Shown in pieces: positions 1 through 5,750 of a stretch of DNA of 11,306 nt. The stretch lies in NCBI GenBank assembly GCA_003563755.1, contig PWUB01000099.1:1-11306 (forward strand), written 5' to 3'. Under the pieces are notes generated by a model that did not search any database, was not told where the DNA came from, and saw only the letters and a list, made by a program, of their open reading frames with translations. A program made the translations under genes and the position numbers. Numbering within the stretch: position 1 is the first letter of the stretch; the number at the start of each line of letters is the position of its first letter. This DNA comes from Clostridia bacterium. GTDB taxonomy: Bacteria > Bacillota_E > SLMV01 > PUMD01.

Positions 1-22
1 CTCCACTTGTATCCTTGGCAAA

Positions 23-36
23 GTGACCGAAGTCAC
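23..36 (-). other. UUCG-tetraloop hairpin in the presumed leader RNA
   Basis: Minus-strand RNA reads GUGAC-UUCG-GUCAC: a 5-bp stem closed by C-G around a UUCG loop, one of the most stable RNA tetraloops. G-U and A-U pairs can lengthen it. It is followed by CACTTTGCC, which is only weakly reminiscent of a boxA antitermination element. In rRNA leaders a hairpin (boxB) usually precedes boxA, which is why I note it. Confidence 0.4.
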
Positions 37-70
37 CTCAACCTCATCCCAGCTCCCCGAACTACCGTAA

Positions 71-88
71 AAGTTCCGCCTGGAACTT
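71..88. repeat. Inverted repeat AAGTTCC-N4-GGAACTT in the presumed leader
   Basis: A perfect 7-bp inverted repeat with a 4-nt loop. In minus-strand RNA the stem can extend by a G-U and an A-U pair and is followed by UU-ACGG. The U-tract is too short for a convincing intrinsic terminator. It could be a leader hairpin, or an operator overlapping the P3 start site. Confidence 0.4.
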
Positions 89-114
89 CTATCAGAACAC
101 TGTTCACTTGTCAA
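86..114 (-). promoter_or_regulatory. Promoter P3 of the leftward tandem set (sigma-A type, weaker -10)
   Basis: On the minus strand, TTGACA (114-109), a 17-bp spacer and TAGAAG (91-86) give a perfect -35 and a four-of-six -10. Its -35 is 61 bp downstream of the P2 -35. The -10 overlaps the first arm of the inverted repeat at 71-88, so transcripts from P1 or P2 would fold this segment into a hairpin. Confidence 0.5.
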
Positions 115-118
115 AGAC

Positions 119-136
119 CGAACTTGATCGAACTTG
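119..136. repeat. Direct repeat CGAACTTG x2, 10-bp period
   Basis: CGAACTTG occurs at 119-126 and again at 129-136, one helical turn apart. The pair sits between the P2 -10 and the P3 -35. Related cores occur at 58-63 (CGAACT) and 83-88 (GAACTT). It could be a protein-binding site or chance; the sequence alone does not decide. Confidence 0.45.
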
Positions 137-146
137 CTGGACATAC

Positions 147-175
147 ATTTTACTTCGATACCGGTCCCCTGTCAA
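147..175 (-). promoter_or_regulatory. Promoter P2 of the leftward tandem set (sigma-A type)
   Basis: On the minus strand, TTGACA (175-170), a 17-bp spacer and TAAAAT (152-147) give a perfect -35 and a five-of-six -10. This is the best promoter match in the window by eye. Its -35 is 92 bp downstream of the P1 -35. Confidence 0.75.
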
Positions 176-238
176 GCACAACTAGTCCGTCCCTGAGGGT
201 ACACCGGAATCATGGTCACCATCAACAACGCGACGTTC

Positions 239-267
239 ATTCTAACGGGCCCATCGAGACATGTCAA
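239..267 (-). promoter_or_regulatory. Promoter P1 of a leftward tandem set (sigma-A type)
   Basis: On the minus strand, TTGACA (267-262) is a perfect -35 hexamer. It is followed by a 17-bp spacer and TAGAAT (244-239), which matches the -10 consensus TATAAT at five of six positions. It lies about 50 bp downstream of the lysS stop codon and points out of the window. It is the outermost of three such promoters. Confidence 0.7.
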
Positions 268-314
268 CCTCGAAAGCGCCGTGGACACCACCAGACCCCA
301 CCTCTTCGGGCCCT

Positions 315-1811
315 CTAGGCCCCCTCGTCTTCTTCGTCGTCCTCATCAGAGTCAGCCCTCGGCCGCATGAGGGGAAACAGGAGAACATCTCGTATCGACC
401 GGGCATCGGTCAGCAGCATGACCAGCCGATCAACCCCTATACCGAGACCGCCCGTGGGCGGCATGCCGTACTCCAGGGCCATGAGGAAATCCTCATCCAT
501 CACATGAGCCTCTTCATCACCGCTCCTGCGCTGCCTCATCTGTTCCTCAAAGCGACGCCTCTGTTCGTGTGGATCATTCAGCTCACTGAAGGCATTCCCC
601 ACCTCCATGCAGCCGATCACCGGTTCAAAACGGTAGGTGAAGTAGGGGTCGTCCTCCTTGCGCTTCGCCAGGGGCGAAATGTCCACGGGATGATCCATCA
701 GGAAAGTCGGCTGGACGATGTCCGGCATCACCAGCTCCTCCACCATCTCGTCCATGACCTTGCCCCGGCCAGCTGTTGATGAAACCTCGATGCCCATGGC
801 ATCAGCCTCGGCACGTGCGTCATCGTCATCCCGCCAGCTGCGCACCTCCACTCCCCGGTCCTCGAGGGCATCGATGAGGCTCAACCTGCGCCAGGGCGGA
901 CTGAAGTCGATGATCTCATCTCCGTACTCGACGGACGAACTGCCGTGTACTTCACGGGCGATGAAGTTGAACATCTCCTCGGTCAGCCTCATCATGTCTT
1001 CGTAATCCCCGTAGGCCTGATACAGTTCCAGGAGAGTGTACTCGGGATTGTGAACGGTGGAAATGCCCTCGTTCCTGAACACCTTGCCGATCTCGTATAC
1101 CTTCTCGAAACCTCCGGTCACGAGCCTCTTCAGGTAGAGCTCGGTGGCTATTCGCAGGTACAGTTTCATGTCGAGTGCATTGTGATGGGTCACGAAGGGT
1201 CTCGCCATGGCACCCCCCGCAATGGGAGTCATGACCGGGGTCTCGACCTCCATGAATCCCTCAGCGTCGAGGTATCTCCGCATCGCGGAGAGCACGCGGC
1301 TGCGGATCACGAAGGTGTCCCGGGACCGGGGATTTACCATCAGGTCCAGGTAGCGGTACCGGTAGCGCAGATCGACGTCGGTGAGACCGTGCCATTTCTC
1401 CGGCAGGGGCCTCAGGGATTTGCTCAGCACCTCGAAGTGGCCGACCTTGATGCTGGGTTCTTCCATCCTGGTGCGGAAGGGCTCACCACTCACACCCACT
1501 ATGTCACCGATGTCGAGGAGCTCGATTGTGTCATATGCATCCGCACCCACTTCATCGACCCCAAAATACAGCTGGATGGTCCCACTCTGGTCCATCAGGT
1601 CGGCGAAGGTGATCTTACCGTGGGAACGGATGGCCATCAGACGCCCTGCCGCCCGAACGATTTTTCCGGACATATCATCCACGTTCTCACGAAGATGGGC
1701 GGCTTGATGGCTCACCTCGAACCGGTTCCCGTAGGGATCAATCCCAGCCTCTCTCAATGCTCTGAGCTTCTCATGTCGCGCCTCTATGAGGTCCGAACTG
1801 TCACCGCTCAC
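315..1811 (-). CDS. lysS: Lysyl-tRNA synthetase, class II
   Basis: This enzyme charges tRNA-Lys with lysine in the cytoplasm using ATP. The product is 498 residues from the GTG at 1811, the usual length for bacterial LysS. The N-terminus matches the family pattern of an Asp-Leu-Ile...Arg...Glu-Lys-Leu helix followed by GIDPYG. An OB-fold anticodon-binding domain covers roughly residues 45-140. The class II catalytic core follows, with motif 1 near VETPVMTP (about 189-196), motif 2 FRNEGISTVHNPEYT (about 245-259), the block GNAFSELNDP (about 405-414) and motif 3 GLGIGVDRLVMLL (about 455-467). The extreme C-terminus is a very acidic tail (DSDEDDEEDEGA). An in-frame TTG at 1823 would add four residues, but GTG gives the better family alignment and the GGGA at 6 nt is a possible if weak ribosome site. 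It follows greA by 16 nt and is surely co-transcribed with it. Beyond its stop lie the tandem promoters. Confidence 0.97.
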   Translation of the reverse strand: MSGDSSDLIEARHEKLRALREAGIDPYGNRFEVSHQAAHLRENVDDMSGKIVRAAGRLMAIRSHGKITFADLMDQSGTIQLYFGVDEVGADAYDTIELLDIGDIVGVSGEPFRTRMEEPSIKVGHFEVLSKSLRPLPEKWHGLTDVDLRYRYRYLDLMVNPRSRDTFVIRSRVLSAMRRYLDAEGFMEVETPVMTPIAGGAMARPFVTHHNALDMKLYLRIATELYLKRLVTGGFEKVYEIGKVFRNEGISTVHNPEYTLLELYQAYGDYEDMMRLTEEMFNFIAREVHGSSSVEYGDEIIDFSPPWRRLSLIDALEDRGVEVRSWRDDDDARAEADAMGIEVSSTAGRGKVMDEMVEELVMPDIVQPTFLMDHPVDISPLAKRKEDDPYFTYRFEPVIGCMEVGNAFSELNDPHEQRRRFEEQMRQRRSGDEEAHVMDEDFLMALEYGMPPTGGLGIGVDRLVMLLTDARSIRDVLLFPLMRPRADSDEDDEEDEGA

Positions 1812-1827
1812 GCAGAATCCCAACCCT

Positions 1828-2337
1828 TCATCTCTTCTGTTCAGAGGACACCGGGCTGCCTACCCATCTGTTCTTGACGATGCTGTATCGCGCCACTCCT
1901 CCGGGAAGCCTCACCTGGACCGTGTCTCCCTCTCGTTTGCCGAACAGGGCCTTACCCACCGGAGATCTATAGGAAATGCGTTTCTCCGAGGGGTTGGCGT
2001 CCAGCGCCCCCACGATGTGGTACGTGTATTCGTGTCCCGTTGCCTCATCAAGGATCGTGACTTCGGAACCCACGCTCACTTCCTCTTCATCCACACTCTC
2101 GGGACTGATAATCACCGCGCGCTTCAGAAGGCTCTGGCGCTCTGAGATCCGCTTTTCAAGCAGGGCCTGCTCCTCCTTGGCAGCATCATACTCGGAGTTC
2201 TCGGCAAGATCCCCGTACGATCTAGCCCGGCGTATCCTATCAGCCACCTCGCGCCTTCGATCACGCTTGAGGTACTCGAGCTCCGCCTTCAGTTTCTCGT
2301 ACTCCCTCTCTGATAACAGTATTCGTTCTTCGTTCAA
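1828..2337 (-). CDS. greA: Transcription elongation factor GreA
   Basis: GreA binds the secondary channel of RNA polymerase and stimulates cleavage of backtracked transcripts. The protein is 169 residues, slightly longer than the usual 155-160. An N-terminal antiparallel coiled coil spans about residues 9-78, with the tip motif GDLAENSEYDAA at 42-53. Its D43 and E46 correspond to the acidic pair (D41, E44 in E. coli) that coordinates the catalytic metal. The C-terminal FKBP-like domain includes the SPVGKALFGKREGD block. The frame is open to a GTG at 2358, but a strong GGAGGTG at 2345-2351 lies inside that extension, 7 nt before a TTG at 2337, so TTG is chosen. The gene is immediately upstream of lysS. 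It is separated by 125 nt from the reductase gene before it, which leaves room for its own promoter, although I see no convincing one. Confidence 0.96.
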   Translation of the reverse strand: MNEERILLSEREYEKLKAELEYLKRDRRREVADRIRRARSYGDLAENSEYDAAKEEQALLEKRISERQSLLKRAVIISPESVDEEEVSVGSEVTILDEATGHEYTYHIVGALDANPSEKRISYRSPVGKALFGKREGDTVQVRLPGGVARYSIVKNRWVGSPVSSEQKR

Positions 2338-2344
2338 GGTCTGG

Positions 2345-2351
2345 CACCTCC
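2345..2351 (-). promoter_or_regulatory. Ribosome binding site deciding the greA start
   Basis: Minus-strand GGAGGTG, nearly complementary to the 3' end of 16S rRNA, lies 7 nt before the TTG at 2337. It falls inside the longer possible reading frame from 2358 and so argues for the TTG start. Confidence 0.8.
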
Positions 2352-2440
2352 GTTTCACAAAGGGCGTATCCAGGCGGTAGGAGGAAGGTTCACCCCTGTA
2401 GCTGATACAGAGCCTTCACCGGAATGGATCATCTCATCGA

Positions 2441-2461
2441 GAAAAAGGAAGCGTTTCCCCC
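2441..2461 (-). terminator. Weak intrinsic-terminator-like hairpin after the reductase gene
   Basis: One base after the reductase stop codon, minus-strand RNA can pair GGGGGAA with UUCCUUU around an ACGC loop (four Watson-Crick pairs plus G-U pairs), with a run of five U overlapping the base of the stem. It is weak and may cause only partial termination before greA-lysS. Confidence 0.35.
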
Positions 2462-2462
2462 T

Positions 2463-3527
2463 CTACTGATGCGCCCTTCGCTTCACTGCCTCCAGCTCAT
2501 CTTGAGACACCTCGCGCTCAAAAGCACGAAAACCCGACAGTGCGAACCCATGTTTGGTGGCCAGTCTATCTATTTCTTCAACCTGGCGCACGGTGAGGTC
2601 CCTGCCGAGGGAGTAGCTCTCGTACCGCTCCTCCATGGCCAACACGATTGTCTCCGCCATGCAGGCCATGCAGCTGTCGGACGGCACGCCGAAGTTGAAG
2701 CCGAAGTCAGGCTCTCCGGGGACAGAGACGACACCACCCTCTATTACCAGGACGTCGTCCCTGGTGGCAGCTACCCGCTCAGAAACATCCCTGGGCCGGG
2801 CCACATCGCATACCACTGCACCCGATTTGAGATATTCAGGCTCAACGATAGCATCCACCGCACTGGACACTGTTATGACAGCTTCGCAGTCGCCCAAGAC
2901 CGATGATAGGTCCGTGCAAATGTGAGACGATACTCCGCTGTCAACGAGAATGCGGTCCCGAAGAGCCTCCAGGCGGAGCATATCACGGCCAACCAGGGTC
3001 AGTTGGCGAACCTCGCGGGCCATGATGGTGGCGCAGATCTGCCCTATGCTACCTGTAGCTCCGACAACCGCCAGGTTCACATCCTGCACATCGTAGCCCA
3101 TGTACTGAAGAGCCCTTCGCGTACCCTCGATAGCCGTAGCCACGGTGTAGCTGTTGCCGGTGGTCACAGGAATGCTCAGCTGTTCTGCCACCCGCCTGCC
3201 AGCATCGCCGACCACCGCCGTCAGCGCCCCCAAACCCACGATGCGCGCCCCCAGCTGCTCTGCCACCCTGCCGGCAGCCACGATGCGGGAGACCACCTGT
3301 TCTGCGGGCAGCTCCATCATCTGACGCGAACTCAGCGGACAGACCACGAAATGGCCCTCTGCCTGGGCATACTGCGACCTGATGCCGGTTATCCTGGACA
3401 CGGCACGAGGAGGAACATACCGCATGATACCCTCGATAAGCCTCTCTGGCAGGATCTTCAAAGCGGGATACCGTCTGAAGACGTCACTGATTTGCATGGG
3501 ATGAAGTATGAAAGCGAACTGACCCAT
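2463..3527 (-). CDS. Acyl-ACP reductase-like protein (COG5322, cyanobacterial AAR homologue)
   Basis: The 354-residue protein follows cyanobacterial long-chain acyl-ACP reductase (AAR, about 340 residues) along its length. Shared features are a short hydrophobic N-terminus ending in HPM, the GLGALTAVVGDAG block (98-110), TTGNSYT (122-128), a Rossmann dinucleotide site VVGATGSIG (154-162), EGGVV (263-267) and a C-terminal RLATKHGFALSGF (321-333). The segment MACMAE (287-292) aligns with FACFAE of AAR, so C289 corresponds to the cysteine that forms the acyl-enzyme in AAR. AAR reduces fatty acyl-ACP to aldehyde with NADPH. Whether this bacterial relative uses acyl-ACP is not known to me. No aldehyde-deformylating oxygenase is adjacent, so alkane synthesis is not implied. 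The gene lies 39 nt after the 301-residue gene, probably in one transcript. The start is ATG with only a weak, distant AGGG. Databases may label such proteins as shikimate or amino-acid dehydrogenases. Confidence 0.8.
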   Translation of the reverse strand: MGQFAFILHPMQISDVFRRYPALKILPERLIEGIMRYVPPRAVSRITGIRSQYAQAEGHFVVCPLSSRQMMELPAEQVVSRIVAAGRVAEQLGARIVGLGALTAVVGDAGRRVAEQLSIPVTTGNSYTVATAIEGTRRALQYMGYDVQDVNLAVVGATGSIGQICATIMAREVRQLTLVGRDMLRLEALRDRILVDSGVSSHICTDLSSVLGDCEAVITVSSAVDAIVEPEYLKSGAVVCDVARPRDVSERVAATRDDVLVIEGGVVSVPGEPDFGFNFGVPSDSCMACMAETIVLAMEERYESYSLGRDLTVRQVEEIDRLATKHGFALSGFRAFEREVSQDELEAVKRRAHQ

Positions 3528-3566
3528 CTCTTAACCCGACCCTCTTCTCCCTAGCTCAACCAATCG

Positions 3567-4472
3567 CTATGATACCAGCCATTCCACCCTCGGCTCAAGA
3601 CTCATTTTGTCCAGGAGCTGATCGTAATCCTCCCCGGTCAAATCCTCCGGGCGCCGTCCCAGCAGTGCGACCAGGACCCCCTCCATGACGTTGGTACCAA
3701 AGGAACGTCCGTCCAACTCGGGGGTGGTCGTTATCAGAAGGTCTACTCCCCTCTGCCGAAACTCCTCAACATTATCTCTGGTCACGGTATTGGTTATGAT
3801 GACCTTACCGGGCAGATCATCCGGCATGTACCTGCGTATGAGGTGAAGATCACCGGCGATTATGTCGGCCCTGCTGTAGAGTCTCCCGTACTTGGGAGTG
3901 ATCTCCTCCTGCTTCTTGCCGGTCGGATACAGCATGGTCATGGGCAGGCGGCTGATGAGGGGCCCCAGCGCCCTGGCAACAGCGGCAAGAAGGGACAGGG
4001 ATGACAGGGTGATAGGAATACCCAGGGCGAAGACCAGGTCCCCGAGCACCAACTTCGCACCCCGCTCGTGCAGGGCCTCGGCCATTCCGAACCGGTCGGC
4101 CGCCGAGACCATCAGCACCTTGCGCCCGCGAAACTGCAGGGTACCATCATCCTCGAGCTGGGCGATGATCCTGCGCTCGAGGGTATTTTTCAAGCCGCTG
4201 CCGTCAACGACCGGAGTGACGGTAGCCGCATCGGCCATCATCCTGGCGTCCCTGAGGATGAAACGGTGTTTACCCGCCACCAGGTAGAGGTCGACCCCTC
4301 CCAGGCCGATAGCATCGACCCTGCCATCCAGAGAGCGAATGGTCTCGACAGCCCGCTGGACATCTCCATCTGTGCCGCGGCGCTCTATGGTGAACTGTTC
4401 CCCCATGATCTCTGTCTGCACACGGTGATCACGCTTGGAAGATCCAAGGCTTACACTCACCACCCGTTTCAC
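3567..4472 (-). CDS. Uncharacterised conserved protein, 301 residues (often labelled quinate 5-dehydrogenase)
   Basis: I do not recognise a proven function. From memory, homologues in Bacillota sit next to the COG5322 reductase gene and carry the database name quinate 5-dehydrogenase, but I see no standard dehydrogenase signature to support it. The N-terminal part has a beta-strand-rich start, then GLGGVDLYL (about 56-64) and VVDGSGLKNTLE (about 88-99). The middle has KVLMVSAADRFG, like a nucleotide- or sugar-binding strand-loop, and a hydrophobic stretch at about 146-177 (FALGIPITLSSLSLLAAVA...) that might touch a membrane. The C-terminal part has VIITNTVTRDNVEEF and LLITTTPELDGRSFGTNVMEG, which look like a second alpha/beta domain. 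The start is GTG, with GGGGGAG 6 nt upstream. An extended -10 promoter lies about 40 nt before it. It is the first gene of a probable transcript continuing into the reductase gene. Confidence 0.75.
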   Translation of the reverse strand: MKRVVSVSLGSSKRDHRVQTEIMGEQFTIERRGTDGDVQRAVETIRSLDGRVDAIGLGGVDLYLVAGKHRFILRDARMMADAATVTPVVDGSGLKNTLERRIIAQLEDDGTLQFRGRKVLMVSAADRFGMAEALHERGAKLVLGDLVFALGIPITLSSLSLLAAVARALGPLISRLPMTMLYPTGKKQEEITPKYGRLYSRADIIAGDLHLIRRYMPDDLPGKVIITNTVTRDNVEEFRQRGVDLLITTTPELDGRSFGTNVMEGVLVALLGRRPEDLTGEDYDQLLDKMSLEPRVEWLVS

Positions 4473-4510
4473 AGCTATCTCCCCCGTCTCGGCTGGCGAT
4501 TAGTGCTCAC

Positions 4511-4519
4511 ATTGTAACA
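4511..4519 (-). promoter_or_regulatory. Extended -10 promoter for the 301-residue gene
   Basis: On the minus strand TGTTACAAT is a TGn extension plus TACAAT, five of six against TATAAT. The -35 region at 17 bp (TGGTAT) is poor, which fits an extended -10 promoter. Start of transcription would be near 4504, giving a leader of about 32 nt before the GTG at 4472. Confidence 0.5.
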
Positions 4520-4602
4520 GAGCGGTGTCCAAAATACCACGATTTGAGGCACCTATCAGTTTTTCGCCTTGCAAGCTCTGATCCCTGCCGAAGGCTGGCA
4601 AC

Positions 4603-5703
4603 TCAGCCGCCACGGATCCGGGCCAGTGCCGCGGGCATGTCGCTGAGCTCTTCAGCGTCCGGGCTGTAGAGGGCGAGGGACCTACGTCGAGCGTACTTGC
4701 TGAACAGCTGCACTACAGAGTCGACGCTGTCGCAGCGGTTGATCTTATCCCGCAGTCCGGCTGAACCCGGTAGGCCCCGTACGTAGCGATGAAGCTGACG
4801 GCGGCTGAAAATCACGCCCCGGGGTTCACCGCGAAAGGCCGATTCCATCCTGGCATGAAGCACGGCAAGGGCCAGTTTCTCACCCGGTGCGGGTTCTCCG
4901 GGATCATCCTCACCCTCCAGGCACGCGCGAACCCGTCGAAAGACCCACGGACGCCCTATGGAAGCCCGACCGATCATCACCGCTGCACAACCTGTCTCTG
5001 ACAGCATGGCCTCGGCATCGGGACCGTTCTCTATGTCGCCGTTGCCGACGACGGGAATCCGCACGTGCTGCACGACACGGCCGATGATATCCCAGTCTGC
5101 CCGTCCCGAGTAAAACATCGACCGCGTCCTGGCGTGCACGCAGATCAGGTCTGCACCGGCTCCCTGCATGCAGGCAGCAAACTCAGCGGCATTGACCCGG
5201 TGCTCATCCCAACCGGATCTGATCTTCACGGAAAGAAGCGGACGCTCTGGGTGAGCATCCAGAGCATCACGAACTGAGCTGACTATGGACGCGGCCCGGG
5301 CGGGCTGACACATCAATGACGCACCCGCACCCGTCCGGACCACCTTGCGCACGGGACACCCCATGTTCAGATCGATGCCGACAGGTGAATGCCGAGCCAG
5401 CACTCTCTCAACGGCGGACCGGACGGCATCCGCCTCGCCGCCGAAGATCTGGGCCATCACCGGATACTCGGAAGCACAGACACCCCTGAGGAGCGTCCAC
5501 GTGTTTGGATTGCACCTGATGATACCCTGGGCCGAGATCATCTCGCTCCACGTCATATCGGCACCGAAGTGATGAGCGAGCACCCGAAAAGGCAGGTCGC
5601 TTACCCCCGCCATGGGGGCGGCGAGGACCGCAGGGCGCGGGGTGCATGCGCTGTACGGAAGCCCGAACTGGGTACGACCATCATCCTGTACACTGAGATT
5701 CAT
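4603..5703 (-). CDS. dusB: tRNA-dihydrouridine synthase, DusB type
   Basis: This flavoenzyme reduces specific uridines in the tRNA D-loop to dihydrouridine with NAD(P)H. The 366-residue protein has the FMN-binding TIM-barrel start AAPMAGVSDLPFR (28-40) and the catalytic block GIDLNMGCPVRKVV (109-122), with C116 as the expected proton donor. KIRSGWDE (160-167), CVHARTR (188-194), NGDI (221-224) and MIGRASIGRPWVF (243-255) complete the flavin and phosphate sites. The C-terminal third is the helical tRNA-binding domain. The reading frame is open to a GTG at 5718, but GGGGTGG at 5710-5716 stands 6 nt before the ATG at 5703, so that start is preferred. It lies 47 nt downstream of comA in the same direction. 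dusB is also close to lysS in Bacillus subtilis; here three genes intervene. I see no convincing terminator after it. Confidence 0.95.
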   Translation of the reverse strand: MNLSVQDDGRTQFGLPYSACTPRPAVLAAPMAGVSDLPFRVLAHHFGADMTWSEMISAQGIIRCNPNTWTLLRGVCASEYPVMAQIFGGEADAVRSAVERVLARHSPVGIDLNMGCPVRKVVRTGAGASLMCQPARAASIVSSVRDALDAHPERPLLSVKIRSGWDEHRVNAAEFAACMQGAGADLICVHARTRSMFYSGRADWDIIGRVVQHVRIPVVGNGDIENGPDAEAMLSETGCAAVMIGRASIGRPWVFRRVRACLEGEDDPGEPAPGEKLALAVLHARMESAFRGEPRGVIFSRRQLHRYVRGLPGSAGLRDKINRCDSVDSVVQLFSKYARRRSLALYSPDAEELSDMPAALARIRGG

Positions 5704-5709
5704 CACAGA

Positions 5710-5716
5710 CCACCCC
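5710..5716 (-). promoter_or_regulatory. Ribosome binding site deciding the dusB start
   Basis: Minus-strand GGGGTGG lies 6 nt before the ATG at 5703. It overlaps the alternative GTG at 5718, which has no well-spaced site of its own. Confidence 0.6.
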
Positions 5717-5750
5717 ACCCCTTTTTACCAGTAAGGCGGCCCGCGTGCAA

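Larger units (their letters stand above)
1..314 (-). other. Non-coding promoter/leader region downstream of lysS, probably the start of an rRNA operon
   Basis: I see no credible gene here. A short reading frame on the plus strand has low-complexity, Arg/His/Pro-rich content and runs against the direction of the signals, so I do not call it. Read on the minus strand, the segment holds three spaced TTGACA hexamers, each exactly 17 bp from a -10-like hexamer. They are followed by a direct repeat of CGAACTTG, an inverted repeat at 71-88 and a UUCG-loop hairpin at 23-36. Multiple near-consensus tandem promoters followed by a structured, non-coding leader are typical of Bacillota rRNA operons, and lysS is followed by an rRNA operon in Bacillus subtilis. 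The 16S gene itself is not in the window, so this assignment is inference. No intrinsic terminator separates lysS from the promoters: the GC-only stem at 308-322 spans the lysS stop codon and has no T-run after it. Confidence 0.6.

Noticed and set aside
28..60. boxA antitermination site in the leader
   Set aside because: CACTTTGCC matches the known Gram-positive boxA only in its CTTTG core; that is too weak to call.
7..318. Open frame of 103 codons on the plus strand in the left non-coding region
   Set aside because: It shows no motif and runs against the three promoters; its content is low-complexity Pro/His/Arg.
308..322. GC-only inverted repeat GGGCC-N5-GGCCC at the lysS stop as a terminator
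   Set aside because: No T-run follows on the minus strand, and the loop contains the lysS stop codon.
945..1877. Long open frame of 310 codons on the plus strand
   Set aside because: It lies entirely opposite lysS and the end of greA, has no recognisable domain, and its composition is that of a complement of a GC-rich coding frame.
4561..4602. Possible terminator after dusB
   Set aside because: Only a 4-bp stem (TGCC/GGCA) can form, and no T-run follows in the minus direction.
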